Positions 1 to 10,757 of a stretch of 64,000 nt of DNA are shown piece after piece. The DNA is from Gracilaria domingensis (lineage: Eukaryota > Rhodophyta > Florideophyceae > Gracilariales > Gracilariaceae): the NCBI GenBank assembly GCA_022539475.1, contig VCMS01000183.1, positions 62,001 through 126,000 on the forward strand, written 5' to 3'. The notes under the pieces are model-generated. The model saw only the letters and a list, made by a program, of their open reading frames with translations, was not told the origin of the DNA and did not search any database. Numbering within the stretch: position 1 is the stretch's first letter; each line of letters opens with the position of its first letter. The translations under genes were made by a program, and so were the position numbers.

Positions 1-87
1 ACTGTGCAGTAACTTGCATCGGCATTGGAAGAGATGATTTTGGGATTCAGGTTTTTAACGATGTTCGTGAGCTTGAACTTTGTATTA

Positions 88-102
88 CCCTTCCCAGCGG
101 CT
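88..102. repeat. left terminal inverted repeat of the pogo-type element
   Basis: Fifteen bases, CCCTTCCCAGCGGCT, preceded by TA. They match the complement of 1889-1903 exactly. Confidence 0.8.
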
Positions 103-480
103 GTATTAGGAACTCGGGGATATTTTGGGACGGTCTGCCGCTGTCGATTGTTTGACGTCTCCCGGCGCTTATTGAAGCGTTTTATCTAAGCCCACACTCA
201 ATTCACGTAAAATCAGATGCGCTCCTTCTGATCAAAGAAGTTGAATCAGCATCACAACGTTGCGCCGAACACATCGCCCCATTCAAAGTCAATCTTCTTT
301 AGTTTTTCTGCGCACAACCTTGCGCCTACCAAAGGAAACCGGGTGCGCAGCAAAGCTCCGCACAACGGCCATGTATCCCACACTGTCAGAGGTACCAACT
401 CAACACCGCTATAAAACACCTCTGCCCTCTATCACATCGAGTTTCAAAACCGGAACGAAAGTCAAATCAGGACGTATGTC

Positions 481-1626
481 ATGCCTCCGTCTATGCGAAG
501 GCAAACAGCGTTGCTCAAAAAGCGTTCTACGAAAAACAAAATAATTGCTTACCAGAGACATACTGCTTACTTGCTTCTCAAGCAACAGGTTCGGACACGA
601 CGAATCTTGGCACAGGTGGGCATATCGCGCACTACACTTTACCGCATTCGCACAGCGATGGTCACCAATGATGAAAGGACGCTTAAGAAGCTATTGAATC
701 TTACCGCCAATCCTGCTGGACGCCGACCAGTTCTCACCGAAGAAGAGAATCAACTGATCGTCAAGCGCATGAAGCACGCTGCAGGTCGCGGATTTGCGGT
801 GAATGTCGAAACTGCAAAGCAAATTATGGGAGGCATTGCTGCTGATGGACGTTCTTCGTTCAAAAACGGAATTCCGTTCGAGACAACTGTCAGAGCCGTA
901 CTAAACGAACTTCTGAGCATTGTGCCTCTACCGCTAAGGTCTATTGGTGTCATACTCATGCTTAAAATGTGTGGGTAGAACAGCATAACGGTCGCGGATG
1001 CTATTCGAAGTTTTGATGCATGCGGACTGTGACCAATGGACTACTGTTTTGTCAATAAGTCTGACAATAAGTTTAATAAGAGTCTATCTGAGCGTGGTGA
1101 CAAAATGAAGAACGTACTGTCCCGTTTTCCAGCGTTGCGTGCGCGGAGTCGAAACGCAGAGGCCTTACTTGCAGTCAGGAATGTGCTCAGTCCTTCTCCA
1201 CTCGGCACACCCACAGCTCTGAGCAATATAGCGGAGATTATAAGAGAGTACCATAGCACTTTTGAAGTAATTGAGCAGAACGTTGCAAAACCTGTCGACA
1301 CAGTTTCTTGCAGAAGTGCTACAGGGAGCAAAGTGCTCTCTGCTGGGCTTCCAGCTCAGTACCTTACCGTACAGGATCTTATTGACGGCCATAAAGCACA
1401 GCCGAGTTGCAGTTCTGGTGTTTCTAGCACGTCTGAAGGACAGGCGCTTGCGGTCATTGAGGGTTGTAAACGGAAGAGCGACAATGCGTCGAAAAGCCAT
1501 AGACGTTTGGAACAAGAAATTACAGGGGCTTTGTTACAGTTCTCTAGCAGTCTGGGCGTTCCGACTGGTGATCGTTCTTTTGGCTATCAAAAGGACACGC
1601 CAGATTATCATGATAGTGATTTGTAA
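481..1626 (+). pseudogene. pogo/tigger-like transposase, DDE core deleted
   Basis: The first 165 codons (481-978) hold two DNA-binding parts: an N-terminal helix-turn-helix with VGISRTTLYRI (about residues 46-56) and a CENP-B-type HTH with GRRPVLTEEENQLIV and FKNGIPF (about residues 80-132). In pogo/tigger transposases these precede a DDE endonuclease domain of about 250 residues. Here the same frame passes, after stops near 976 and 1030, straight into ITVADAIRSFDACGL, which resembles the end of the DDE domain, and then a 196-residue tail (1036-1626) without recognisable motifs. The catalytic Asp residues are not seen anywhere. I infer an internal deletion with later decay. The tail could be unrelated sequence. 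Confidence 0.6.
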
Positions 1627-1888
1627 TCAACAGTAATGATTGATCGACTGGGTTGTTGTTGTCGAATCTGTTGAGGAATATGCCTCAAATTGAGCAATTT
1701 TTCTATTCTTTTGTTGTTTGAACGTTGCTCGCAAAGTCGGTGCTACGCACTAGACGAGTAAAGTTGCCGTTGTTTCTTGTCATTTCTTACAGGTCTAAAG
1801 CGTTAGAGCTATGGACATTGGCCTCAATAGGGCTTAAGAACTTTGGACGGAAACGCTGTGACTGATTCTGGAAAGTTGTTCCCAGATT

Positions 1889-1903
1889 AGCCGCTGGGAA
1901 GGG
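1889..1903. repeat. right terminal inverted repeat of the pogo-type element
   Basis: AGCCGCTGGGAAGGG followed by TA; exact complement of the left end at 88-102. Confidence 0.8.
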
Positions 1904-3268
1904 TAAGTAGCCAAAACCTATGAGAGATATCAACACACTCCATACGAAGTGGCTCAAGCATGGAAATCATTTGATTTTCCGGGAACCAGGAAGTGAATTT
2001 ATTGGAAATTCGGTGCTGCGACTTGGATCTTTGCTGCACTGGTTTGCCGCCAAACAGTACAAAGTGTGCTTTGCGAGCACACAGCTTCACGGCAAACCGC
2101 GCACCGCCGTTCGCAAGTATCGATCCATCGCAGACCTATGGAACTTCCTGTAGTCGTTTTAGTTTCTTTCATCATTCACCCTCCCATACCCTTGGAAGTG
2201 TGATATCTTCGAGATACACATGCAGATTGATTATTCTATAATCTTTCTGGTGTTTCTAGTGTTTACTAGTTCACCTTCCTGCCGCCAAACAGTAAATATC
2301 GCTCTAAGAGCTGAACCAATGCAACACAATAAGGGTTGTACACAAATTTCCATCCTGAATATTTGGGCTTTGAAACCGCATTGAAGGAGAGAAAAGACTT
2401 TAAGACCAGTGATGTAATCTCTATATGTCGCATACAGCTTCCAATAACATATTATGTGTTGTTTCAGAACTTCAATACAACAATATTGTTTTCAAAGACG
2501 GATCAAAGATCGTGTACGTTCGTCTCAAAGGACAAACGGAGTAATACTCTCATGGAGGTAAGAACACAGCAGAGTTTGAGTACGTATATGAATAAATACA
2601 TTTTCTTCTTGTTCTGAAGTTTCCAAAGAACTTAGCTTGCAAACATAAAAATTTGTTTTTTTATATTCTTCCTGATTATAGTTCTGTCATGTGATTGAAA
2701 ACGTACGGCAAACATGCGACACAAAAAGTGATGGGTATTGGATTTGATGGTTAATCTTGTAAAGCAATGCAAAATGAAGCAGATTAGGCTGATGAATGGT
2801 TCTCAGTTCCATGCATACATAAGCACACTTCTGCACATTGCGAAGGCTCTCTTCTCAAGAATTAAAGTAAACATGCTTCTAAGCCTGCATCTCCCTGTGA
2901 GGGTGGGCTGATAGTTGAAGGCTTGGACGCTACACGCAATTCAATCTGTGGATTGCGGAGCTCCACGTCCGCTTGGCAAACATGGAGAGGTTTGCACTAG
3001 AATTATTAAGAGAAAGGAGTAGCCTCTTCGTCGCACTTGCAGAAGAGGGAGCAGAGAAGTTTGGCTTCCCCTCTGCTCCTCATCTGCTACATCGTTTACT
3101 TTCAACTACATCTTTTTTATTCCCGCACTTCTCCTTTGCCAGGCGCTGCGCGAACTGCGGGCACCAGTGAGCGCAGCGAAGTAGCTTAGAACAACAAGTG
3201 AGCTAGCTGTACCCTTGGTACGCGATGGGCGCGCTGGCGAGGTGAATTTGGTTGGGCTTTGCATGGAA

Positions 3269-3298
3269 CTGACAGCTCCATGTGAATGGAGCCGTCAG
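3269..3298. repeat. hairpin, 13-bp arms
   Basis: CTGACAGCTCCAT at 3269-3281 pairs with ATGGAGCCGTCAG at 3286-3298 with one mismatch and a 4-base loop. No T-run follows, so it is not a bacterial-type terminator. Confidence 0.6.
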
Positions 3299-3329
3299 GA
3301 TTCAGAAGCGATTTCCTCAATTACGAGAT

Positions 3330-3353
3330 ACTGAATTGATCAGTCAATTCAGT
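3330..3353. repeat. perfect hairpin, 10-bp arms
   Basis: ACTGAATTGA at 3330-3339 and TCAATTCAGT at 3344-3353 are exact complements around a 4-base loop, 31 bases after the preceding hairpin. Confidence 0.6.
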
Positions 3354-3914
3354 TTCATTGACACAGGAGATTCACATGTACAGATTTCTGTTTTACTGTA
3401 AACTCTTCTTTTTACGAGGTAGGTCCAATAATGTAACGTAAAAACGAGAATGACCTGAAACAGAATCTATGGAGGAGGATACTGTATCCTTCTTCATACA
3501 TCTTTTCCAAAAAAGCCGTATGTGGAAGAGACTCACGTTTTTAGAATATATTTTTTCTTCCATTCACTGACTACAAGGCTGCAACGAGCCGCCATCGGCG
3601 CATATCTTCTTTACCCTATCATATGTCTTTCTTTGGAGCTTTGCGAATCGCTAGCGTAGCTCTACAACAACATCTGATCCTCTTATACACGCATACTCGC
3701 AGTTGTTGCACGTTGTGCACCGTTCGCATTGGTCGAGAGTTCTGTGACCAAATCTTGATAGAAACCTTATCAGCGCGGTTGAGAGCTCTTTTTGCTATTT
3801 AACTGCAGGCTTGCTTAGCAGCAGCAGGCGCGAACGTCTCACGCTCTACATCGGACCTCAACAAATCCAAGCTTCTTATCTTGGGTACGAACACGCGAAT
3901 AGGAAAGAAAGACA

Positions 3915-4379
3915 ATGGCCGGTTTCAAAAGTGTGAAGGCTGCTACCGTATTTTTCCTTCTCCTTCTGTTCGTGCAGTTTCTCCTGACAGATGCAGCTCT
4001 TACGCACGCACTTCTGCGTTGTGTAAAGACGGCAAATGGAATAAGCATGCCCGTGCACTACAGGGCAGTCAAATGGGATTCAAACACGGTTCGACTCACG
4101 CATCAACTGGACAAAACTGATTCCGAAGAAAAGTGGGTATCGGTTCGACCCACAGAAGCAGAAGCAAACTTGCAGTGTGATACTCTAAATTCACTGAGTC
4201 GAATTGGATATACTTGGCCGGTTTGTTGCGGGCGATGTGTCATTCCTCGCCGTCAGTGCGCGGGAAGAGAATGCGAGGACGATCAATATGCGCCGCGTTC
4301 ATTTCCTCTTTCGGTTTGCTGCAGGCCTTGTCTATCTCCGTCAACATCTACATCTTCTGAGAATGAACAAGATGATTGA
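3915..4379 (+). CDS. small secreted cysteine-rich protein
   Basis: A 154-residue protein with a clear signal peptide: a basic start, then a Val/Phe/Leu core (about residues 11-25) and a small-residue cleavage region near residue 27. The mature part has ten Cys, including two CC pairs in similar settings, VCCGRC and VCCRPC, and ends in an acidic Ser-rich tail. No known family is recognised; the two CC motifs may be a duplicated disulfide unit. The ATG at 3915 is chosen because it immediately precedes the signal peptide. An overlapping frame from 3881 lacks one. The product is probably extracellular or in the cell wall; function unknown. Confidence 0.65.
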   Translation: MAGFKSVKAATVFFLLLLFVQFLLTDAALTHALLRCVKTANGISMPVHYRAVKWDSNTVRLTHQLDKTDSEEKWVSVRPTEAEANLQCDTLNSLSRIGYTWPVCCGRCVIPRRQCAGRECEDDQYAPRSFPLSVCCRPCLSPSTSTSSENEQDD

Positions 4380-4883
4380 ATAAGGTCAGATTCGGTTTGC
4401 GGTTCAAGCAGCTGCAGCTGTAATTCATCCCTTCAAAGAATATAAATCGAAACGACCAATGCTGGGCATGTGCCCCCTCGACGATTCGATTGCCCGCACC
4501 ACGACGAAGAACGAAGCGATGAGCGACGGCCATGCGAGCGCCAATGTCGCGTTGAGTACAGAATGATACCAGCTCGTTTCAATTTTATAATATGCTTTTG
4601 CTTGAAGTCTTGCTTTTTATGTCTCATTTTGTCTAAAACTAATTTCAATTTATTTGGAGATTACAGACACTTGTCAACGTGGCCATATGTACTATAGACA
4701 CCTATGTGGCCACGTTGTTGTTCACACTCCTCCACTGCCAGGAATTCCGATCTCCTGCGTGTGTCCTTTTTGATAGCCGCAGCGGAACGCTCCAGGGAAT
4801 GCAGGGCACATGTATGATGGATGTCGGCTTGACGGGCGCAGGGGAGAAGCAGACTAAGAACAGCGAAAGATCGTTTGAGCACA

Positions 4884-6250
4884 TCAAACTTCTTGTGGGA
4901 CTTGGGTTTCCTTCGCGTCCTCCAGTTTGCCATCGGCTTGTGGCGCCTGTTCTGCCTCAGCCATCGCCTCCTCTCGCAGCACATCGGACATGTCGAAACA
5001 TGCGTACAATCCTGGGAAGACAGCCCCAACCAGAATCACGACACAGGCGGACAAGAAGACTGCCAGTCCGAGAGCCTGATATCCAGGCTGGTAACCCTCA
5101 TAATGAGCAAAACACGACGGCCTGTTGCATCGTCCGCCGTCGCGAGATTCGCGAACAGCACCAAAAGTAACGGCGGCGGAATGTGCCGAACCATCACGAA
5201 CCACAGAAACGGGATGTAGCGCACCACATCCACGAGGTCATTTCGAAGCTGAAGCACATTTCCAAACAGCAAGTTTACGATGATTGCACGCCACGTCACT
5301 TCTTTGGTGCTGCTTTTCTTGACGCGATAGCATAGGTAGATCACCGCCATCATCAGAACGAAGTAAGCGACGACCAGATACGAAGCCTTTCATTATCTCT
5401 CTGTCGTTGGCACCGAACCAGAATCCGCACGCCAAACTCAAGGATCCGAATGTGGCCACCATGTATGCAACAACCGGTTTCCATCCCAGCAGTTCCAGTT
5501 GTGCCTTGATGCCGTAGATCCACCCAATGGCAAAGCATTCCATAAAGCCCACCATAGTCATCATGAAATTCACATAGGAGTCCGTCACGTCCAGGAAAAG
5601 CAACCCAGTGTCGGTGCAGAACAGGAGTCCACCAAGAAACCCTGCCAAACACACACCGGCCGTCGTGTACGCGTGATGAAATCGACGAAGCAAAGCTGAA
5701 TCGCGGAACACCGTCGTCACTCCCTCGGCAAGCGCGGACGCTGAGTCAATCCCGAGCAGAAACAACGCAATGAAGAACAGCCTTTCCCAGTGTCCATGCC
5801 CTGGGAGCGTCGAAAGCGCGACAGGATACGTTGCGAAGATCAGCGACGGTCCGCCGATGTTATCCAGCTCAGAGATTTCCTTGTTCTCCAAGTTGGCAAT
5901 GTATCCTATTGTGCCGAACACGGCGAAACTGGCCACGATTGAGTACACCGAGTTGGAGATGGCGATGATGACGCCGTTGGAGAACACGGGCGCGTTCGAT
6001 CGTTGTATGACGCGCACGCAGTCATGATGCCGAACGTGACGGACAGCGAGAAGAACATTTGCGACACCGCCTCAGACCACACAACCGGCTGACTCTCCAA
6101 TACCGAAAAGTCCCACTCGCCAATGTACGCCTTGACGCCATCACCACTACCGTCAAGGGTAAGCGCACGAACCAGCAACACAATCAAGATGGCTATAGGT
6201 AAGCCCACCGTGACGTATGCAATGCGACCAGTCCACTTTACACCGACTTC
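4884..6250 (-). pseudogene. SLC6-type sodium-coupled transporter, truncated and frameshifted
   Basis: Minus-strand reading gives successive pieces of a sodium:neurotransmitter symporter: GRIAYVTVGLPIAILIVLLV (TM5), VVWSEAVSQMFFSLSVTFG and ASYN (TM6 region), SIVASFAVFGTIGYIA (TM7), GPSLIFATYPVALSTLPGHG, FLLGIDSASALAEG (TM8), a TM9-10 segment ending AIGWIYG, and a last membrane helix with LAVFLSACVVILVGAVFP before an acidic C-terminus. The family normally has 12 helices in about 550-600 residues; helices 1-4, with the first half of the Na+/substrate site, are absent upstream of about 6250. The frame shifts near 6000, 5375 and 5115. An intron explanation for the shifts is unlikely because homology is continuous across them. 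Either a host pseudogene or a badly read gene. Confidence 0.75.
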
Positions 6251-6322
6251 GCATGGTCATCTTGAAGGAAACGCAAGTTTTCACTTTATTCAAGAGCTAA
6301 ATGGTCGCCTAATAAAACAGCA

Positions 6323-7495
6323 CTAGGTATTCTCTGAAGTTTGGCTCCGATCATCACCATCCACGTCGTTGGCACCGTCTTCAATTTCTTTCAGACAACG
6401 ACCGTGTCGGGCTTTTATGTTAGTTCCTAGAGCCGCCATTCGTGAAATCGGCTTTCCGCAACACGTACATACATGCTTGAGCCCCTCATGTACATGTGCT
6501 GCGCTCCTACTACGGTCGAAACTCCTGGACGAACAATGCACACTTCTATTCTCTCTGCGATTCAGAAGCTCGCCGCTGGATACCTGCGGCCTGGTCGGAT
6601 GCGCGCCACTTGCTTCATAATCTGCCACAATTTTTGATATTGTCGCCAACGTGGAATATGCATATGCAAGACCCCTGGTTTTCGGAACTGGGTGCCCAGA
6701 CTGTCCTCTGGGAGGTTGGTGAGAAGACGAACCTGCTGGCTGAGGTGCTTGAAATTGCGGCATCTGGGCAGTTTGCGCCCCTCTGCTTGTCTGGTTTCTT
6801 GGGTGCTGAGACGAGCTTCACCGCTGCGTGCCTGTGCATTCACGAGAATTTCTTTGCCACAGAGTTCGAAAATTCATCATATCTACAGGGGAAGATTGAG
6901 CCCGCAAGACTGCTATATCGTTGAGACCTTGGGATGCATGGTTGATAGCGGGCATGGAACTGGAAGGCTGTTGATCTAGATGATTCGTTTGCATGTGCTG
7001 AGGGTCTCGACTCAGTGCACTCGTCGAGGGGAAATACGGAGTATCATTCGAAGCAGATGCAGAAGTTGATGCGGAAGAGCTTTGGCTTCGTTTCCTCTTC
7101 CGGGTAGCTGCATGTTGCGGAGGGTTTTGACTATTGTTGCGATGCATGCAGAGCGTTGGTTTCCGTGCAAAGAACGAGCTTTGTTCAGTGGTTGCCAAAA
7201 CTGAAAGAACTGTAGTTGTTGTGGTAGTTTTCGGGGTTGTGGTTCTAGTCCGAGCTCTGAGAAGTGGTCGCGGGTTGTATATGGGTTCTGTTGAGATGCA
7301 TGGTGAGCGTGCTCTATGGTTCTGCAAAAAAGTAGCAGCACGAATAAACCGATTGTGTGGCGGCGTGGGGTGAGACTGCGCTGTCGGGCGGCGAGTGGTG
7401 AGACTGCGCTGTGGGGCGGCGAGTGGTAAGACTGCCGCTGTCGGGCAGCGGCGGCGAGGGCTGTCAACAATATTACTGCAGAATATGGCAAACAA
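6323..7495 (-). CDS. hypothetical Ser/Thr/Pro-rich protein with C-terminal CxxC..H..C motif, one in-frame stop
   Basis: One minus-strand frame of about 390 codons is broken only by a TGA at 6818-6820. The N-terminal part is Arg/Pro/Thr-rich and partly encoded by the 28-bp tandem repeat at 7359-7445. The middle is Ser/Gln-rich (SSSASTSASASND). The C-terminus holds CTCCGKPISRMAALG followed by H and C, a possible single zinc-binding motif, then an acidic end (DGANDVDGDDRSQ). No family is recognised. A nuclear DNA-associated protein is a guess from composition. The TGA may be an inactivating mutation, a sequencing error or the true end of a shorter protein. Confidence 0.4.
7359..7445. repeat. 28-bp tandem repeat, about three units
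   Basis: Units of the type GGCGGCGAGTGGTGAGACTG plus eight more bases repeat three times with few changes (7359, 7387, 7415). Because 28 is not a multiple of 3, each unit is read in a different frame by the overlapping minus-strand gene. Confidence 0.65.
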
Positions 7496-7878
7496 ATTGG
7501 CATAAACTACATTGCTTGTTCCTCGAAATTCTAACTACACGTCATTCAACATATGACAGTCATTGACCATTTTCAGGTGGACATGGAATAGCATAGAATT
7601 GCTCATAAAGCTCATATTTGTCTGTCGCAGTACGTTAAAACTATGCAAGCAACTCCGTGCTGCAGAAAATCGCTCTTTCTATTTTATATATCAATAGTTT
7701 GTTCAAGAGATATGGTAGCGTATTGAAAGATGTACGCACAATGTTGATGATCACTGAACGCTCATATTTTGATGTAGGACGAAAACATGTTGTTATCTCG
7801 TACACTCTCTTTTGCTCTCTGTTGTCGATGTTTATGTTTCAGAAATTTAGGAGGCGTAGAGCAAGCAACAACCTCTAA

Positions 7879-8319
7879 ATGCTCTGCTACGCCAAATGCT
7901 GTACGCGATCAGCAAGTGCCATCAGGACAATGCGGCTCCTGGAGCAGTGGACCGCGCCGCGGTGGCGGGGCGGGACGGCTCGGCCGAGCGACGAGGCCGG
8001 CGGCGCGCTGCGCGCGCATTTGCAGCGCGCTCAGCGGCGCGTGGTCGGCGAGCTGTTGTTTGGCTCGGAGCGCGAGCCTCGGACGCGCAGCGACGCGCGC
8101 TGCGGCGCGCGCGTTGCGCCACGTGCTGTGCTGGCCACGTGCGCGTGTGACGCACGCGGCGCGGCGCGGCCGGCGGCCACGTGCCGCCGGCGCGCAAGCG
8201 CAGCGCGTGCGTACGCAAAGGTTGCAATGCCCACGTGCCGCGCGTGTGGGACGTGGCGGCTCGCGTTTGTCGTGCGCTGCGCGCTGCCCCGGCGGCGACG
8301 TCGGGTGCGTCAAGCAGCG
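7879..8319. other. GC-rich island, coding potential uncertain
   Basis: An abrupt block of CpG-dense sequence in AT-rich surroundings. All three plus frames and two minus frames stay open for 80-150 codons because stop codons are rare at this composition; the products are Arg/Ala-rich and not recognisable. It ends exactly at the left inverted repeat of the Harbinger-like element. It may be a remnant of a GC-rich host exon like the one at 14.1 kb. Confidence 0.4.
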
Positions 8320-9827
8320 CCGTATTTGTGACTAGACTTTTGACCAAGCTGAAAACTCAAAGTCAATCAACAAAATTTGTAGTCATTCACATTTAGTCAC
8401 TTTCTTCTTCGCCCTTTTCCAAAGCTTGTTTGCTTAAAAATAAAACTGCAATGCTCCTGGTTTGAGATATATAAGCATTTATGCTAACTGTTTTTGGCTC
8501 AAACAAAATATATTTGTTCTAAAAAATAGACCAAATTATTCGTATGTAATTTTTCTCTCAATACTAATCCTATCTTACGAATGGTGTAGACTTTTCTTCG
8601 CTCTAGCCCTAATTGAGGGAATACAAAATCTTCCGTTAAGATTAGGGAACTCATGAGATTTTTAACGAATAATGTAAAGGCAATAAAAACAAAACAATGT
8701 CAAAAACTTTTAAAAAAGTCTTTTTTATCAAACGCGTTGCTTTCTATAGATCGAATAGACTTTGACAGAAACAGAACAGAGAGCGCTATCGCTGATTTGG
8801 CTTGATACTCACTGCCTACGACAAAATCTATCCCTCCCATGCCAAAGCAACTCTTGATCACATTTCAGAGAGTCAACAGGCTCTGCCAAACGAAATGGAG
8901 CAGTATTCGAAAGATGCCTACAGCGACACAGCCAAAGAACAGCAATCAGACCGTTCGCTTTTTGACTCTTTTAGAATAGTTTGGAGCCAGCAAGCCATCG
9001 TTAAGAGATAAAAAATTTATTTGTCGAGATTAGAAAGAAGGAAGAGGTTGTAAGTCTGATTTGTCATGCTTCCATGTTTTGTTCCTCACTCTCACTTTAT
9101 GTAAAATTGGTAGAACATGGGAAAGTTTTGGAAAACTTTTTCGCATCAAGACCAACACTCTGCAAAAAGCCGTCACAATCTTTACCAAATACTTTGACAC
9201 TGATGTTTATGGCCATTATGTTGTGGAATTGGTGCAGCTATTTCAGTTGCTTCTATGGAAGGAAAGAAACGGGTTTTTCGAAATTTCCCTTCGCCCGATG
9301 TGCGACGGATGTGTTTTTCCTGCATGCAAATCCTCTATGGGGTTCTATGAAAAAAGTAAAAAAACTACTATAGTGGAACACCTAAACCCTACGGCATGAT
9401 AGTAGAAGCTTCTGTCTTCCCGTGTCGTATCACGTTGAACTCTACAGATCCAATTCCCTCTAGCACCGCATATTGTACTATCATACGGAGACATTTATTT
9501 TTTGATAATGAAGCGCTGAGAAAAAAAACACACGAGATGCATATTGAGGATAATGGGGCATTAGAAGATGAACGTCCTGGTGATTGAGCACGCCTTATGG
9601 ACAAAGGGTATTCTGGAATGTCAAGACTATGCATGTGCAATGGTACCGAGGAAGAAACATCAAAAATGTGTTTTGCCCTTTGCAGAAGAAAAACGGAATA
9701 AATGTAACGCTTAGGACCGAATAGGGAATTATTTTGGTCGTCTTCAGCAATGCTTGTGTATATTTGCTAGGAAAGGAACTTGGTGCAGAGCTAAAATGAG
9801 TGTTTACGTTCGCGTATGTTTGGCCAT

Positions 9828-10055
9828 TGTCAGAGATAATCTAAGAGAGAGTAAGCTCTTACTTGGCTAATATTACAGCGGACAAGAAAAAGTCTATAGT
9901 GCTACGTAATAGTTTAAATATTTAGTAGCTTAGCAGAGTGTTTCCTAAATTGGAAACAATAAAACGTATAAAAGGCGCTGAGAAAGAACCTCCTAAGGGT
10001 TTGTCCGGCAGCTCCCAGGTTCACTCGAACCACACTGCGCACATCAGCGCTAACA
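9828..10055 (+). repeat. 5' LTR of the miniature LTR element
   Basis: TG...CA termini, TATA box near 9970; about 93-94% identical to 10529-10757. Confidence 0.85.
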
Positions 10056-10528
10056 GGTTATTGGGCCTTATCAATCAGATTCCGCTGCGCGATCGTTAAA
10101 CGTAATGCAAATTGAAGGGAACTAAATATTTACCGCCGTATCGTCGTTTCGTCGTGTGCAGTAGACGATTATGGACTGGAACAAACTCATGAAAACTATG
10201 TCAATGAAAAAGGAAAATGAGGGCGCCGTCTTTGAAACTACTGTCGCCATGGGGGCTGGAGAAGCTTTAAAAGACGATGCATATTTGTCACTTATGCAAC
10301 AAAGCAGAAGTGATGTGGACAACGAAAGCCAGATATTCCTCCCCGCTAAAGCAACTGTGAATTAGTTATGAAACCATCAAAAAAATTGTTTGGAAAACAT
10401 ACTACCAGCTCTGCGCGGGTTATTCGGACTCTGGATGGCGTTCAGACACAAAAAGAAAATATTAAGTTGAAAACCCTTCTAGGAACATTGGAAATTAATC
10501 ATTAACCAAGTAACCGTTGAAGAGGTGG

Positions 10529-10757
10529 TGTCAGAGATAATCTGAGAGAGAGTCAAGCTCTTATTTGGCTAATATTATGGCGGACAAGAAATAGTCTATA
10601 CTGCTACGTAATAGTTAAATTATTTAGTAGCTTAGCACAGTGTTTCCCAAATAGGAAACAATAAAACATATAAAAGGCGCTGAGACAGAACCTCCTAAGG
10701 GTTCGTCCGGCAGCTCCCAGGTTCACTCGAACCACACTGCGCACATCAGCGCTAACA
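10529..10757 (+). repeat. 3' LTR of the miniature LTR element
   Basis: TG...CA termini; direct copy of 9828-10055, followed by the GCCAT target duplicate. Confidence 0.85.

Larger units (their letters stand above)
88..1903 (+). mobile_element. pogo-type (Tc1/mariner superfamily) DNA transposon, internally deleted
   Basis: A 15-bp inverted repeat (CCCTTCCCAGCGGCT at 88-102, its exact complement at 1889-1903) is flanked on both sides by TA (86-87 and 1904-1905), the target duplication of Tc1/mariner/pogo elements. A less exact match continues inward for about ten bases. Between the ends lies a plus-strand transposase remnant with pogo/CENP-B-type helix-turn-helix regions. The 1.8-kb length and the missing catalytic core point to a deletion derivative that would need a transposase supplied from elsewhere. 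The repeat and TA are seen directly; the superfamily follows from TA plus the HTH type. Confidence 0.72.
1907..3914. other. intergenic, no gene recognised
   Basis: Only short reading frames without recognisable motifs are present. A 14-base word, GCCGCCAAACAGTA, occurs twice (about 2046 and 2281). Two neighbouring hairpins are listed separately. Nothing else stands out. Confidence 0.6.
9828..10757 (+). mobile_element. miniature LTR retroelement (TRIM-like)
   Basis: Two direct repeats of 228-229 bp (9828-10055 and 10529-10757), each starting TGTCAGAG and ending GCTAACA, enclose 473 bp. The 5-bp target GCCAT is duplicated on both sides (9823-9827 and 10758-10762). Each repeat has a TATA box (TATAAAAGG) and the right one is preceded by a purine tract (GAAGAGGTGG). 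The inside has no enzyme genes; a 64-codon frame at 10171-10365 may be a gag remnant. The two LTRs differ at about 14-15 positions, so the insertion is moderately old. A fossil of the LTR class that cannot move on its own. Confidence 0.85.

Noticed and set aside
3269-3353. Two consecutive hairpins as a transcription terminator
   Set aside because: No T-run follows, no gene ends just upstream, and the context is eukaryotic.
7909-8347. Several Arg/Ala-rich frames of 130-150 codons on both strands
   Set aside because: In CpG-dense sequence stop codons are rare, so open frames on every strand are expected; no motif supports any of them.
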